A stretch of 20,022 nt of DNA from Candidatus Dependentiae bacterium (GTDB taxonomy: Bacteria; Babelota; Babeliae; Babelales; UASB340): NCBI GenBank assembly GCA_018897535.1, contig JAHIKO010000062.1:1-20022 (forward strand), written 5' to 3'. Positions 7,690 through 15,258 of this stretch are shown here, in pieces. The position numbers and the translations under genes are program-made. Under the pieces are notes generated by a model. It did no database searches, was not told the DNA's origin, and saw only the letters and a list, made by a program, of their open reading frames with translations. Positions within the stretch are counted from its first letter, which is position 1. Each line of letters opens with the position of its first letter.

Positions 7690-7899
7690 ATGATAAATCT
7701 AAGAAATATATATTCTATTCTTCTTGGTCCACCGATTTTAACAATACTAATTTTATCCGGTTGTTTTAAAAATAAAAAAGTTAATTGTAATAATAAAAAT
7801 ACTAAAAAAAGGGAGCTTTTATGCAAAAATGTTGCACAGAAAAAAAATGTAAAAAATGTGGACAGCCTGCATGCAAATGTAAGTGTAAATAGTTACTGA
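7690..7899 (+). CDS. Small predicted lipoprotein, 69 aa, possibly frameshifted
   Basis: The ATG at 7690 follows a strong AGGGAG ribosome binding site at about 7676-7681. Residues 1-25 form a lipoprotein signal with lipobox ILSGC (Cys25). A short Lys/Asn-rich hydrophilic part follows. After about residue 40 the reading frame overlaps a better-looking Cys-rich frame (7821-7892). The switch point is an A7 run at 7804-7810. One extra A there would join the lipoprotein signal to the Cys-rich peptide, giving a lipoprotein with a Cys-rich tail. It may therefore be an intact small lipoprotein, a frameshifted gene, or the first cistron of a pair. Tiny lipoproteins like this cannot be assigned a function. 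Confidence 0.55.
   Translation: MINLRNIYSILLGPPILTILILSGCFKNKKVNCNNKNTKKRELLCKNVAQKKNVKNVDSLHANVSVNSY
7821..7892 (+). CDS. 23-residue cysteine-rich peptide (micro-ORF)
   Basis: The ATG at 7821 lies 5 nt after a strong GGGAG (7811-7815), and TAG is at 7890-7892. The peptide starts MQKCCTEKKCKKC and ends with the alternating run CKCKCK. Seven of 23 residues are Cys and eight are Lys. The spacing (CC, CxxC, CxCxC-like) resembles metallothionein-like or other metal-binding Cys clusters, which is an inference from pattern only. It overlaps the end of the lipoprotein ORF in another frame. A strong terminator follows 20 nt later, so the transcript ends just after it. It could be an independent peptide or the true C-terminus of the lipoprotein. 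Confidence 0.5.
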   Translation: MQKCCTEKKCKKCGQPACKCKCK

Positions 7900-7912
7900 C
7901 TAAAGTTTACAT

Positions 7913-7949
7913 AAAAAAAGAGTGGATAAAATTTATCCACTCTTTTTTT
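7913..7949. terminator. Palindromic bidirectional terminator
   Basis: Perfect 18-nt arms (7913-7930 and 7932-7949) flank a central A. The core GAGTGGATAAA is bordered by A7 on one side and T7 on the other, so it works as a terminator in both directions. It serves the plus-strand small genes and the minus-strand M3 peptidase (stop at 7975). Confidence 0.92.
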
Positions 7950-7974
7950 ATTGACGTTATATATTTTAAAATTT

Positions 7975-10077
7975 TTAAATACCAATATCTTTTAAAAACG
8001 CTTCTTGATTTGGCTCACGGCCAAGAAAATCTTTTAGCAAAATATCCGGATCAACACTTCCACCTTTTCCCAAGACCAAATTTATAAGTTTTTGGCCCAT
8101 TTCAGGGTTCAAAAGACCTGATTTTTTAATGTTTTCAAACATATCAAGTGCAAAAACCTTGGACCACATATAACCATAATATTTTGCAGAATAACCCATT
8201 AAATGTCCGAATGATGCCTGCATATGAGTTTCAGGCTCAAAACGAACATTTTTCATATATTTTTCGTAAAGATCTTTATTTATTTTATCAATATTTTTAT
8301 TCTGGCCACTCTTAAAACTTTCAAGAGAAAGTAATGATAATACAACCTGTCTTGTAACAAAATAGCCTAAATTTAGTTTTTTTAACTCAAGTTTTTTATC
8401 TATCAATTCATCCGGCAATGATTGACCGGTTTTATAATGTGAACTTACAAATTTAAGCATCTCTTTATCCCACATCCATTCTTCAAACATTTGAGATGGC
8501 AATTCTACAAAATCTTTTTTTACATTTGTTCCTGAAAAAGTTGTCAATTCAGTCTGCCCAAGTAACCCATGCATAGCATGACCAAACTCATGAAAAAATG
8601 TTTCAACGTCATTATGTTTTAAAAGAGCAGGCTTCTCTTTTGTGGCTTTTGGAAAATTGGCAATGACCATTATTACAGATGGTACTTCATGATCTTTATA
8701 TTTTGTAGTCGTGATTATATCTATCATGCAAGCGTGTGAATATTTATTTTCTCTTGGATAAAGGTCCAAAAATAAATACCCCTTTAAATTTTTGCCATCT
8801 TTATCATAAATTTTTGCAACAACCACATCTTTATGCCATAAATCATTAACAGCAACCAATTCAAATTTTAAAGATAAAAATTTTTGATAAATTTCAAAAA
8901 TTTTATTAATTGTATTTTCTACAGGAAAATATTCAGATATAACTCTTTCATCAATATCAAAATATTTTTTCTTATATGCCTCTACGACAAAAGAATAATC
9001 CCATGGGCTCATCTTACCATTTGCATCTAAAACAACACCTTCAGGCAAATCTTTTAAAAATAATTCAAATTCTTTATCCATTTTAATTATAGTCTTATCT
9101 GCAAGTTCCGTTAAAAATTTTTCAGCTCGTTCGGGATTTTTTGCCATCTGCGAATCTATATCCAATGCAGCAAAACTTTCAAATCCCAATAATTTTGCAA
9201 GTTCATCTCGTTTGTTTATAACCAAATTTAGATTTTCGATATTTTTAGGATAAGCTCTATTTTGAAATAAAAAATACAACTTTTTTCTTGTATTTGAATT
9301 TGTACAATTTTTTATTATTTCAAAATATGTAGGATAATCACATTTTAAAATATATTTTCCATTTTCAGTTTTACTTAGCGCATTTATAAAATCAGGCGTC
9401 ATACCGGATAGCTCAAACTCTTCAACTTCTATAAAACTATTATCTGCATTAACATTTTTATCAAATTCAGATCTAAATTCAGAAATCTCTTTTTTCAATT
9501 CTTTTACTTGCAAAAATTTATCTGGCTGTAGATCAAAACCACTTCGCTTATAATCTTTCATCGATTCTTCTAAAAAATATTTCTCTTGCGCATTTAAATT
9601 TTCTTTTATCGAAATATCCTCTACATAAGCTTTAAATGAATTATAAATATCTTTATTAAAAAAAGTTTCAATACTAAATTTTTCAAGTTCTATTGAAATA
9701 TCATGACATGCCTGTCTAATTTGGTCATCCGGACAAACAAACTCATAAGTTTGTAACGCATTAATTCCGGCTCCAAAACTAGCCTCCAATATATCAAGAG
9801 CTCTAGCAGTATTATCAAATGTTCTATCTTCCGGTTTTATATTTAAAAAATCTTTTATACCGGTTACAGAAAACTCTTTTAAATATTCAGATCTGGCTTT
9901 AATATCTGCTACCGATTTTGGAAACAAATTTACAACATCGTTTATATTTTTAAATTTTCCGGAAATAATTTCTTTATAATCTTGCATATTTATAACATCT
10001 TTCGAGCTGTTCAAAAAAGAACATCCTGATAAAGTTAAAACTAACCCCAAAATACAACTTTTCTTAAACTTAATCAC
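7975..10077 (-). CDS. M3-family zinc metallopeptidase (oligopeptidase), lipoprotein form
   Basis: 700 aa. M3 enzymes (thimet oligopeptidase, oligopeptidase A, Dcp) cleave short peptides in a deep channel. The zinc site is H496-EFG-H500 with the third ligand E525, 25 residues on, in VKKDFVELPSQMFEEW, as in M3A enzymes. Residues 1-19 are a lipoprotein signal with lipobox TLSGC (Cys19). So, unlike the usual cytosolic M3 enzymes, this one should be tethered at the periplasmic face of a membrane. The helical N-terminal part (about 40-280) and catalytic part (about 300-690) give the normal length. The start is GTG (10077-10075) with AAGGAG at 10088-10083. It lies downstream of a terminator, so it may need its own promoter or rely on readthrough. 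Peptide scavenging or signal-peptide turnover are possible roles. The subfamily (OpdA-like or Dcp-like) is not settled. Confidence 0.93.
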   Translation of the reverse strand: MIKFKKSCILGLVLTLSGCSFLNSSKDVINMQDYKEIISGKFKNINDVVNLFPKSVADIKARSEYLKEFSVTGIKDFLNIKPEDRTFDNTARALDILEASFGAGINALQTYEFVCPDDQIRQACHDISIELEKFSIETFFNKDIYNSFKAYVEDISIKENLNAQEKYFLEESMKDYKRSGFDLQPDKFLQVKELKKEISEFRSEFDKNVNADNSFIEVEEFELSGMTPDFINALSKTENGKYILKCDYPTYFEIIKNCTNSNTRKKLYFLFQNRAYPKNIENLNLVINKRDELAKLLGFESFAALDIDSQMAKNPERAEKFLTELADKTIIKMDKEFELFLKDLPEGVVLDANGKMSPWDYSFVVEAYKKKYFDIDERVISEYFPVENTINKIFEIYQKFLSLKFELVAVNDLWHKDVVVAKIYDKDGKNLKGYLFLDLYPRENKYSHACMIDIITTTKYKDHEVPSVIMVIANFPKATKEKPALLKHNDVETFFHEFGHAMHGLLGQTELTTFSGTNVKKDFVELPSQMFEEWMWDKEMLKFVSSHYKTGQSLPDELIDKKLELKKLNLGYFVTRQVVLSLLSLESFKSGQNKNIDKINKDLYEKYMKNVRFEPETHMQASFGHLMGYSAKYYGYMWSKVFALDMFENIKKSGLLNPEMGQKLINLVLGKGGSVDPDILLKDFLGREPNQEAFLKDIGI

Positions 10078-10093
10078 TTTAAACTCCTTTTAA

Positions 10094-10126
10094 ATAAAAA
10101 AAGACCGATAATAAATATCGGTCTTT
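10094..10126 (-). terminator. Terminator after the 410-aa secreted protein gene
   Basis: AAAGACCGATA (10100-10110) pairs with TATCGGTCTTT (10116-10126) around a 5-nt loop. On the minus strand it is followed by a T run (10099-10094). It lies 22 nt after the stop at 10149 and just before the ribosome binding site of the M3 gene. Confidence 0.88.
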
Positions 10127-10148
10127 AGTATAATTGAAATTTATAAAA

Positions 10149-11381
10149 CTAAAAATCCATATAATCCGTTTGATTGACATCCATCGCAGAAATATTTCCT
10201 AATTCCGGATCAAATACAATTTGTGAATCATCAAGTTGCGATTTATCTTTTTCATCAAGATTTTCAAATTTTCGAACAATTAAATCAAATGGCAAACCTA
10301 TATCATCAAAAAATGGCTCTAGATATGGCTTTATTTTATCCACAAATTGATTCCAATTATTTCTGATGCCCTCAATTCGTCTTAAAAAACCCATGATTTT
10401 ATTTTGAGTTTCACTTAAAATTGTGTTGTATTCCGGCAAAGATTTTGTAAAAATTTGGCGTGCTAAAATCTTTTCTTTTAAACTTATTGCATTAACAATT
10501 TTTAGATCTAAATTTTTTCCAATATCCGTTTTTAAAAATTTTTCTCTGGCAATATAATAATCGATTGACGTCTTTAAACCTATTGCTGAAACAATTTTTG
10601 TTATTGTTTTAGTATCATTAGATTTTATAAGATCCTGTTTTTCCAATTCAGGCTTTAGTTCAATTTCAAATTTATAATTCACAATATCCTGAAAATTAAT
10701 CCATTCTTTATTTAAATAATTTTTCAAATTTGTTTTATTTTTACCAATTTTAATTCCCGAAATAAGTTGTAGGAAAAAACTATTTTCTTTTAAAAATGAT
10801 TCTATGCCGGTAAAATCTTTTATTAAAGCCAGCCTGTACATGATAAAAAACAATTCAGTTGTAAACTGATTTGCCAAAATTAATTTATTTTTTTGATCCT
10901 TAAAAAGTAAAATTAACTTAATTAGAAATTCATTTTTTGCACTTATGTTCATAAATGAATCAAATTTTAATTTAACAAGCGTACTTTCTATGGCATCATT
11001 TAACCATTCAGGTACATCAACCATTTTTATTTTTGTATTAAAACCAGAAAACGCCTTTGTTAAATCACCATGTCCGGCATATCCAAAATCAAAAATTAAT
11101 TCACAAGCATCTTTTTGTTGTAATTTTAAAAAATTTGAACTTAAATAACCGGCATCATCAAAGCTTAAATTAAGTTTGAAATTATTAAAATTTGATAACA
11201 AAATTTTTACATTATCAAGGGCCATTTTAGCTTTATCAATTTCATTCTTTAGAATCTGCGTAACATCAGGAATTTTGGCATATTCTTCTTTCACTGCATC
11301 AACAACAGGCACAAATTGCGCATTACATATAATTGAAAAAATATTTAAAACAAATATTAAATTTTTTATAAATTTGTTCAT
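10149..11381 (-). CDS. Secreted protein of unknown function, 410 aa
   Basis: Not recognised. It has a signal peptide (MNKFIKNLIFVLNIFSIICNAQ) followed by a mainly alpha-helical, Lys/Asn/Ile-rich body without obvious domains or catalytic motifs. The C-terminal part resembles that of the upstream 688-aa protein: FLRRIEG, a helical spacer, then GLPF, against FLRRVEK and GLPF there. Both also end in MDF (here DYMDF). This suggests two divergent members of one lineage-specific family. The ATG at 11381-11379 has only a weak upstream purine stretch (AGAG). Own terminator downstream; another separates it from the 688-aa gene. Confidence 0.75.
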   Translation of the reverse strand: MNKFIKNLIFVLNIFSIICNAQFVPVVDAVKEEYAKIPDVTQILKNEIDKAKMALDNVKILLSNFNNFKLNLSFDDAGYLSSNFLKLQQKDACELIFDFGYAGHGDLTKAFSGFNTKIKMVDVPEWLNDAIESTLVKLKFDSFMNISAKNEFLIKLILLFKDQKNKLILANQFTTELFFIMYRLALIKDFTGIESFLKENSFFLQLISGIKIGKNKTNLKNYLNKEWINFQDIVNYKFEIELKPELEKQDLIKSNDTKTITKIVSAIGLKTSIDYYIAREKFLKTDIGKNLDLKIVNAISLKEKILARQIFTKSLPEYNTILSETQNKIMGFLRRIEGIRNNWNQFVDKIKPYLEPFFDDIGLPFDLIVRKFENLDEKDKSQLDDSQIVFDPELGNISAMDVNQTDYMDF

Positions 11382-11395
11382 GAATATACTCTAGA

Positions 11396-11434
11396 AAATT
11401 GGCCACAGTAAAAAAAGTTACTTATGGCCAATTT
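11396..11434 (-). terminator. Terminator after the 688-aa secreted protein gene
   Basis: AAATTGGCCA (11396-11405) pairs with TGGCCAATTT (11425-11434), and the stem continues with AGTAA / TTACT inside. On the minus strand it is followed by TTTT and then CTAG. The T run is short, so efficiency is uncertain; readthrough into the 410-aa gene is possible. Confidence 0.7.
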
Positions 11435-11450
11435 ATATTTAAAATTTAGA

Positions 11451-13517
11451 TTAAAAATCCATGACTCCAAAAGAACTATTTAAATCAAAATCAGAAGAAT
11501 TCAACCCCGCAGCACCCTCTTCCATGAAAAATGAAGGTGATGCTCCGGATTTTTTAACATCTTCTTCTATGGTTGCTTTAGGAAATGGCAAACCTACTGC
11601 TTTATAAAGATTGTCAAGTGAATCCAATATGGCTTTAGATTTTTCAACACGTCTTAAAAAAATATTTAAGTCCGCAAGAAATGCAGAATATGGTGTTTTC
11701 TTTTCTAATCCTATTTGTATTTCAATGCCTCTTGCAACATCAAAAATATATTCACCCCTAGTTTTAAGCGTCGCTCCTTTTGCTTTAGAATACTCAGCTT
11801 TGGCTTTTTCAAATTCAGGAGTATTCAGTGGTGTACCAATCATTTTCATTTGAGCTTGTTGTTCATTCCATATTGCACCTTGGCCTTTAGATTTCCATTC
11901 TTTTTTAACAGGATCCCAGACTCCAGGTTTACCAACTCTTTTTGCAGATGCATCTGGTCCAATATTTACATCTTTGCCATCAATTTTTACCGTTATATCA
12001 CTCTTGAGAGTATTTGCTTGAGCTGCTGAAATTTTTACATCTTTATAGAATCTATAAAGCATTCTGAGTAACTCTATACTTGCATCTTTTTCCGTCAGCA
12101 TTGAAAGATCAAAAAGATATCCGGGCTCGCCAATATGTTTGTAATTCAACAAATATTTTATTTTTGAATTATAATAAGATAATAATTCAAGTAACGATAA
12201 TTTTTTAACTTCATTAAGCGCTATATCTTTTACGGATACTCCTAATTTTGACATATCCGAATTTATAAATGCTTTCATTTTTGCAAATGAAACAAGCACA
12301 GATTTTTTCCAATTATTCAAATCCGAAGATAATCCTGTTTTATTAAGTTTCTCTGTAAAAGCATCTATTATTGAATCTAACCTTGCCGAAGTGTCAGTTT
12401 TAAATTTTGCATTTGGTAATTTTTGTACCATTGTAAAAATTAAAAAAGATGTTTTATATAAATCAGTAAAAGTCATATTTGTTTTTTCAAAAAGTGATTT
12501 GATATTTTCGATAAAATAATATGCTTTTGAGTCAACAGTTCCTCTTTTATATGTTTCAGACATTGTAGTTAAATAAGGTGTGATTCCGTCTTTTAACGAA
12601 TAATAATCATCCAATGGAACATCTAAAGCCAAATTTCCTATAATAGGACGTATAAAAGATGGCATTAGATTATTCAAAACAGCCGGATCGGAATAAGTTG
12701 CAAATTTTTTCCATTCATTAAATGGTTTTAAGGTGTAAACAGATTTTCCACTTTTTAATTTTTTTTCTGTTTTATTTTCTTTAAATTTACTGCTTGTATC
12801 AAAATCTACCGTATTCAAAAATTTACTAAAAAATAATGGCATCATTTGTCCTAATTCTTTTCTTTGATTAGGCAAATATGTCTTTAACAATAACGCTAAT
12901 TTTATACATGCAACATAAACCGGTTTTAAATATCCAACACCGTTTTCTACATAAACCAATTTTTCAAACGGCTTAAAAACACTTTCTAGTGCTTTTCTTA
13001 CCGATTCAAAAAAAGGCTTAAAAGCATCGGCTTCAGCCAAATCTTTTTCCATATCTCCTTTTAAACCGACACCAAGAATAACATTAAATAATCTAATTTT
13101 ACCTAGATTAGTTTTTCCAAAAGAGGCTGTTTTAACATAATCAACAATTTTATTAAGAGCCGGAACATTTAATTCTTCTATCATTGGAGATGAAAAACTA
13201 ATCCCCATTGGGTCAAATCCTTTTTCAACAAATTCAAGCCCTGCAGGGAGCTCAACTAACAACTCTATCTGACCTCTGCCTCCTGGAATAGGTATTGATA
13301 AACTTATTTTATTACTATTGATATCTAAACTTTCCAAATGCGCCTTTATAGTTTCAGTAACATTTGAAAGTGCAGATTTTATATCAGTCAAATCGGATGC
13401 TTGAACTGTTGTTTGCGCAGAATCAACACCCTCAGGGGCAACATCCTCGGCAAAAGTCTTACCTAAGATCATGCCAATTAAAAAAAGTATTAAAAAAAAT
13501 CGATTCATTTTAAGCAT
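11451..13517 (-). CDS. Large secreted protein of unknown function, 688 aa
   Basis: Not recognised. The ATG at 13517-13515 opens a signal peptide (FFLILFLIGMILGKTFAED); a second ATG three codons in is an alternative start. The ribosome binding site is weak (AGAGAA). After the signal comes a short acidic/Thr-rich spacer, then a helical body (about 45-500) with no catalytic motif I can name. A segment near 505-570 is richer in Gly/Trp (VWDPVKKEWKSKGQGAIWNE). The C-terminal part has FLRRVEK and GLPF as in the 410-aa neighbour, and ends SSFGVMDF. The gene starts 16 nt after the DUF378 gene, so the two are probably co-transcribed. Composition matches the neighbours. Probably a lineage-specific periplasmic or surface protein. 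Confidence 0.78.
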   Translation of the reverse strand: MLKMNRFFLILFLIGMILGKTFAEDVAPEGVDSAQTTVQASDLTDIKSALSNVTETIKAHLESLDINSNKISLSIPIPGGRGQIELLVELPAGLEFVEKGFDPMGISFSSPMIEELNVPALNKIVDYVKTASFGKTNLGKIRLFNVILGVGLKGDMEKDLAEADAFKPFFESVRKALESVFKPFEKLVYVENGVGYLKPVYVACIKLALLLKTYLPNQRKELGQMMPLFFSKFLNTVDFDTSSKFKENKTEKKLKSGKSVYTLKPFNEWKKFATYSDPAVLNNLMPSFIRPIIGNLALDVPLDDYYSLKDGITPYLTTMSETYKRGTVDSKAYYFIENIKSLFEKTNMTFTDLYKTSFLIFTMVQKLPNAKFKTDTSARLDSIIDAFTEKLNKTGLSSDLNNWKKSVLVSFAKMKAFINSDMSKLGVSVKDIALNEVKKLSLLELLSYYNSKIKYLLNYKHIGEPGYLFDLSMLTEKDASIELLRMLYRFYKDVKISAAQANTLKSDITVKIDGKDVNIGPDASAKRVGKPGVWDPVKKEWKSKGQGAIWNEQQAQMKMIGTPLNTPEFEKAKAEYSKAKGATLKTRGEYIFDVARGIEIQIGLEKKTPYSAFLADLNIFLRRVEKSKAILDSLDNLYKAVGLPFPKATIEEDVKKSGASPSFFMEEGAAGLNSSDFDLNSSFGVMDF

Positions 13518-13533
13518 AATTTTCTCTTATATT

Positions 13534-13746
13534 TTATTTTGAAAAAAATTTACAATTAAGAACCATTTCACAAATACAATATAAACCGGATAATGCAACC
13601 AATGCATAAACAACCATATTTAAATATGGTATTGGAATATATTTAAATACAAATTCAACTAAATTAAAACGCAAGAAAGCAACCAAACCCCAATTAATCG
13701 CACCCAACGATGCCAAAAAAAGCGTAGTGTAATTTAATATTTTCAT
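13534..13746 (-). CDS. DUF378-family small membrane protein
   Basis: 70 aa with two membrane segments (about 6-26 and 41-63). The motif LGAINWGLVAF and the later VVYALVALSGLYCI match the DUF378 pattern (G-A-x-N-W-G-L-V, then V-Y-x-L-V-G-L-A-G-L-Y). The function of this family is unknown. The start is supported by AAGGAG (13760-13755), 8 nt before the ATG. It lies upstream of the 688-aa secreted protein in a likely operon. Confidence 0.85.
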   Translation of the reverse strand: MKILNYTTLFLASLGAINWGLVAFLRFNLVEFVFKYIPIPYLNMVVYALVALSGLYCICEMVLNCKFFSK

Positions 13747-13835
13747 AATAAAATCTCCTTCCCTTAAAAACTAAAATATTAACTGTATTGGATTAAAACA
13801 ATAATTAATTTTGTTTGTAAAGAATTTTGATAAAT

Positions 13836-14426
13836 TTAATTTTTAATCATTTCCATTATATTTTTCTTAAGACTGGAAATATCAAAAGATTCCATTGACA
13901 ACAAGCTTAGTGCAGCCGAATCAAAATAAAGAGTTTCATTTTTTATTTGAAGCGATTTGGGCCTGCAAAATAAAATTACCGGAAATTTAATATTATTTTC
14001 GTCAAAAGAGATATTGTTAGCATTTATAAATAATTTAATTAATCCAAACAAATCTTTATTTTTTGATTCATCTATTGATAAAAAAGTTATTTTATCAGCA
14101 AAAAAATCTGCCAATTCATGATAATTTTTTTTAAAATTATTTTTTTGGGAATATATGTAAAAAATAAGAGGCAAATCTTTTTGAATTGTAAAATATAAAA
14201 ACTCAGGAACAGTTCTTAGATAAAAAACATTGGAAATAGTTCCGTCTTCTTTTTTTTCTTTTAAAAGTTGAATCTTTTGAGGTTGATTTACGGCTAAAGA
14301 ATTTGATGAAGCATCAAATAAATTAGATACAAACAAATCATGTTCAGGCGGCTGATATGAGTCTATTTTAAATATAAAAAAAACAAATAAGAATATTATG
14401 CATTTCGATACAATACGAACTTTCAT
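13836..14426 (-). CDS. Exported thioredoxin-fold-like protein without CxxC
   Basis: 196 aa. Residues 1-23 form a signal peptide. From about 84 to 160 the order of elements follows a thioredoxin fold: strand LPLIFYIYS, helix NYHELADFFA, strand ITFLSIDES, helix, then FPVILF with a candidate cis-proline (P149). The place where CxxC should be reads SQKNNFKK, so it cannot be a redox enzyme of the usual type. The only Cys after the signal is C154. Assignment is by pattern alone and tentative. The ATG at 14426-14424 directly follows a G-run leader (14427-14457) whose GGGGGG can serve as ribosome binding site. It lies between a TPR lipoprotein and a DUF378 protein, all on the minus strand. Confidence 0.65.
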   Translation of the reverse strand: MKVRIVSKCIIFLFVFFIFKIDSYQPPEHDLFVSNLFDASSNSLAVNQPQKIQLLKEKKEDGTISNVFYLRTVPEFLYFTIQKDLPLIFYIYSQKNNFKKNYHELADFFADKITFLSIDESKNKDLFGLIKLFINANNISFDENNIKFPVILFCRPKSLQIKNETLYFDSAALSLLSMESFDISSLKKNIMEMIKN

Positions 14427-14457
14427 CCCTAAGCCCCCCTATCCCAAAAGCTTCCCC
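14427..14457 (-). promoter_or_regulatory. G-quadruplex-capable 5' UTR of the thioredoxin-like gene
   Basis: On the minus (coding) strand four G runs occur: GGGG (14457-14454), GGG (14445-14443), GGGGGG (14439-14434) and GGG (14429-14427). Loops between them are 8, 3 and 4 nt. The last run touches the ATG. It also contains the only plausible ribosome binding site, so folding could block translation. In such an AT-rich window this density of G runs stands out. Folding is inferred from the motif. Confidence 0.55.
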
Positions 14458-14472
14458 AAAAGTTTCTAGTCT

Positions 14473-14502
14473 ATTTTAATAAAAACAAAATAGTTTTTAC
14501 AA
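14473..14502 (-). promoter_or_regulatory. Likely promoter of the thioredoxin-like gene
   Basis: On the minus strand TTGTAA (14502-14497), an 18-nt spacer, then TAAAAT (14478-14473). Transcription would start near 14466, leaving a 40-nt leader made almost wholly of the G-run element. It begins 5 nt beyond the TPR gene stop codon. Confidence 0.42.
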
Positions 14503-14506
14503 GAAT

Positions 14507-15208
14507 TTATAAATTTTTCAAAATTTGCATCAACCGCTTGGCGCTTTCATGTTCCGGAAAAAGATATAAAACTGTATTTATTTCATTTTTCGCTGCCTTA
14601 ATATCGGACAAATTATGGTACACAAGGGCAAGATAATAATGAGCATCTATATAATTTGGAGATAATTGAATCGCTTTTAAAAGTTTATTTTTTGCCAATT
14701 CATAATCATTTTTAAAAACGTAAACTTTACTTTGATTAAAAAGAGCAACTTCAGGCGTAAGATAATCTTTATTATTTATTAAATTTTGCCATATATTAAA
14801 TGCATAATCAATTTTATCGTTGTCATGATTAAGAATACCAACTTGGGCAAGTAAGCAAGCTTTATTATTAAAAATTTCGCATTTTAATTTTTCATCTTTA
14901 GTTTTTTGTAAAGCAATATCAAACAAAGAATCTCCAAGTTCATCATAACCAAGCTCAAATAAAAGCGTTGCTTTAAATGCTAAATATTCAGTCTTTTGAT
15001 CTATTTTTAGAGCTTCATCGATATAGTCAATCGCTTTTTTATACGCATATTCTTTGCCATTTTTTGTATCTTGAACTTCTTCAATAGCCATTTTGTAATA
15101 ATTTTGTGCAAGTTTTTTATTTTCTTGTTTACCACAGCCAACTATAAAAATTAATAAAAACAATACAAAAAAAGCATTAAGATGAAAATTAAATCTTTTT
15201 ATGTTCAA
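14507..15208 (-). CDS. TPR-repeat lipoprotein
   Basis: 233 aa. The TTG start (15208-15206) is chosen because AAGGAG lies 7 nt upstream (within 15215-15220). Residues 1-25 form a lipoprotein signal with lipobox FIVGC (Cys25). The rest is helical with tetratricopeptide repeats. The clearest lies at about 165-225, e.g. DYELAKNKLLKAIQLSPNYIDAHYYLALVYHNLSD, given here in part as AIQLSPNYIDAHYYLALVYH. An earlier one is at about 55-90 (AIDYIDEALKIDQ). TPR lipoproteins act as scaffolds in outer-membrane assembly, secretin piloting or cell-wall enzyme control; which applies here cannot be told. It is divergent from dnaA. Confidence 0.85.
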   Translation of the reverse strand: MNIKRFNFHLNAFFVLFLLIFIVGCGKQENKKLAQNYYKMAIEEVQDTKNGKEYAYKKAIDYIDEALKIDQKTEYLAFKATLLFELGYDELGDSLFDIALQKTKDEKLKCEIFNNKACLLAQVGILNHDNDKIDYAFNIWQNLINNKDYLTPEVALFNQSKVYVFKNDYELAKNKLLKAIQLSPNYIDAHYYLALVYHNLSDIKAAKNEINTVLYLFPEHESAKRLMQILKNL

Positions 15209-15229
15209 GAAAATTCTCCTTTGATATAA

Positions 15230-15258
15230 TTTATAATCATTAAAAATTTTAGTATAAT
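15230..15258 (+). promoter_or_regulatory. dnaA promoter overlapping a divergent -10
   Basis: On the plus strand TTTATA (15230-15235), 17 nt, then a perfect TATAAT (15253-15258). On the minus strand TATACT (15256-15251) overlaps it and could be the -10 of the TPR lipoprotein gene, though its -35 is poor. The whole intergenic space is 79 nt. Confidence 0.55.

Noticed and set aside
7922..7940. TTATCCACT (DnaA-box-like) in both arms of a palindrome
   Set aside because: It is one base off the consensus, isolated, and explained by the bidirectional terminator.
10336..10344. Perfect DnaA box TTATCCACA
   Set aside because: A single copy within a coding region, with no cluster and no AT-rich unwinding element beside it; expected by chance.
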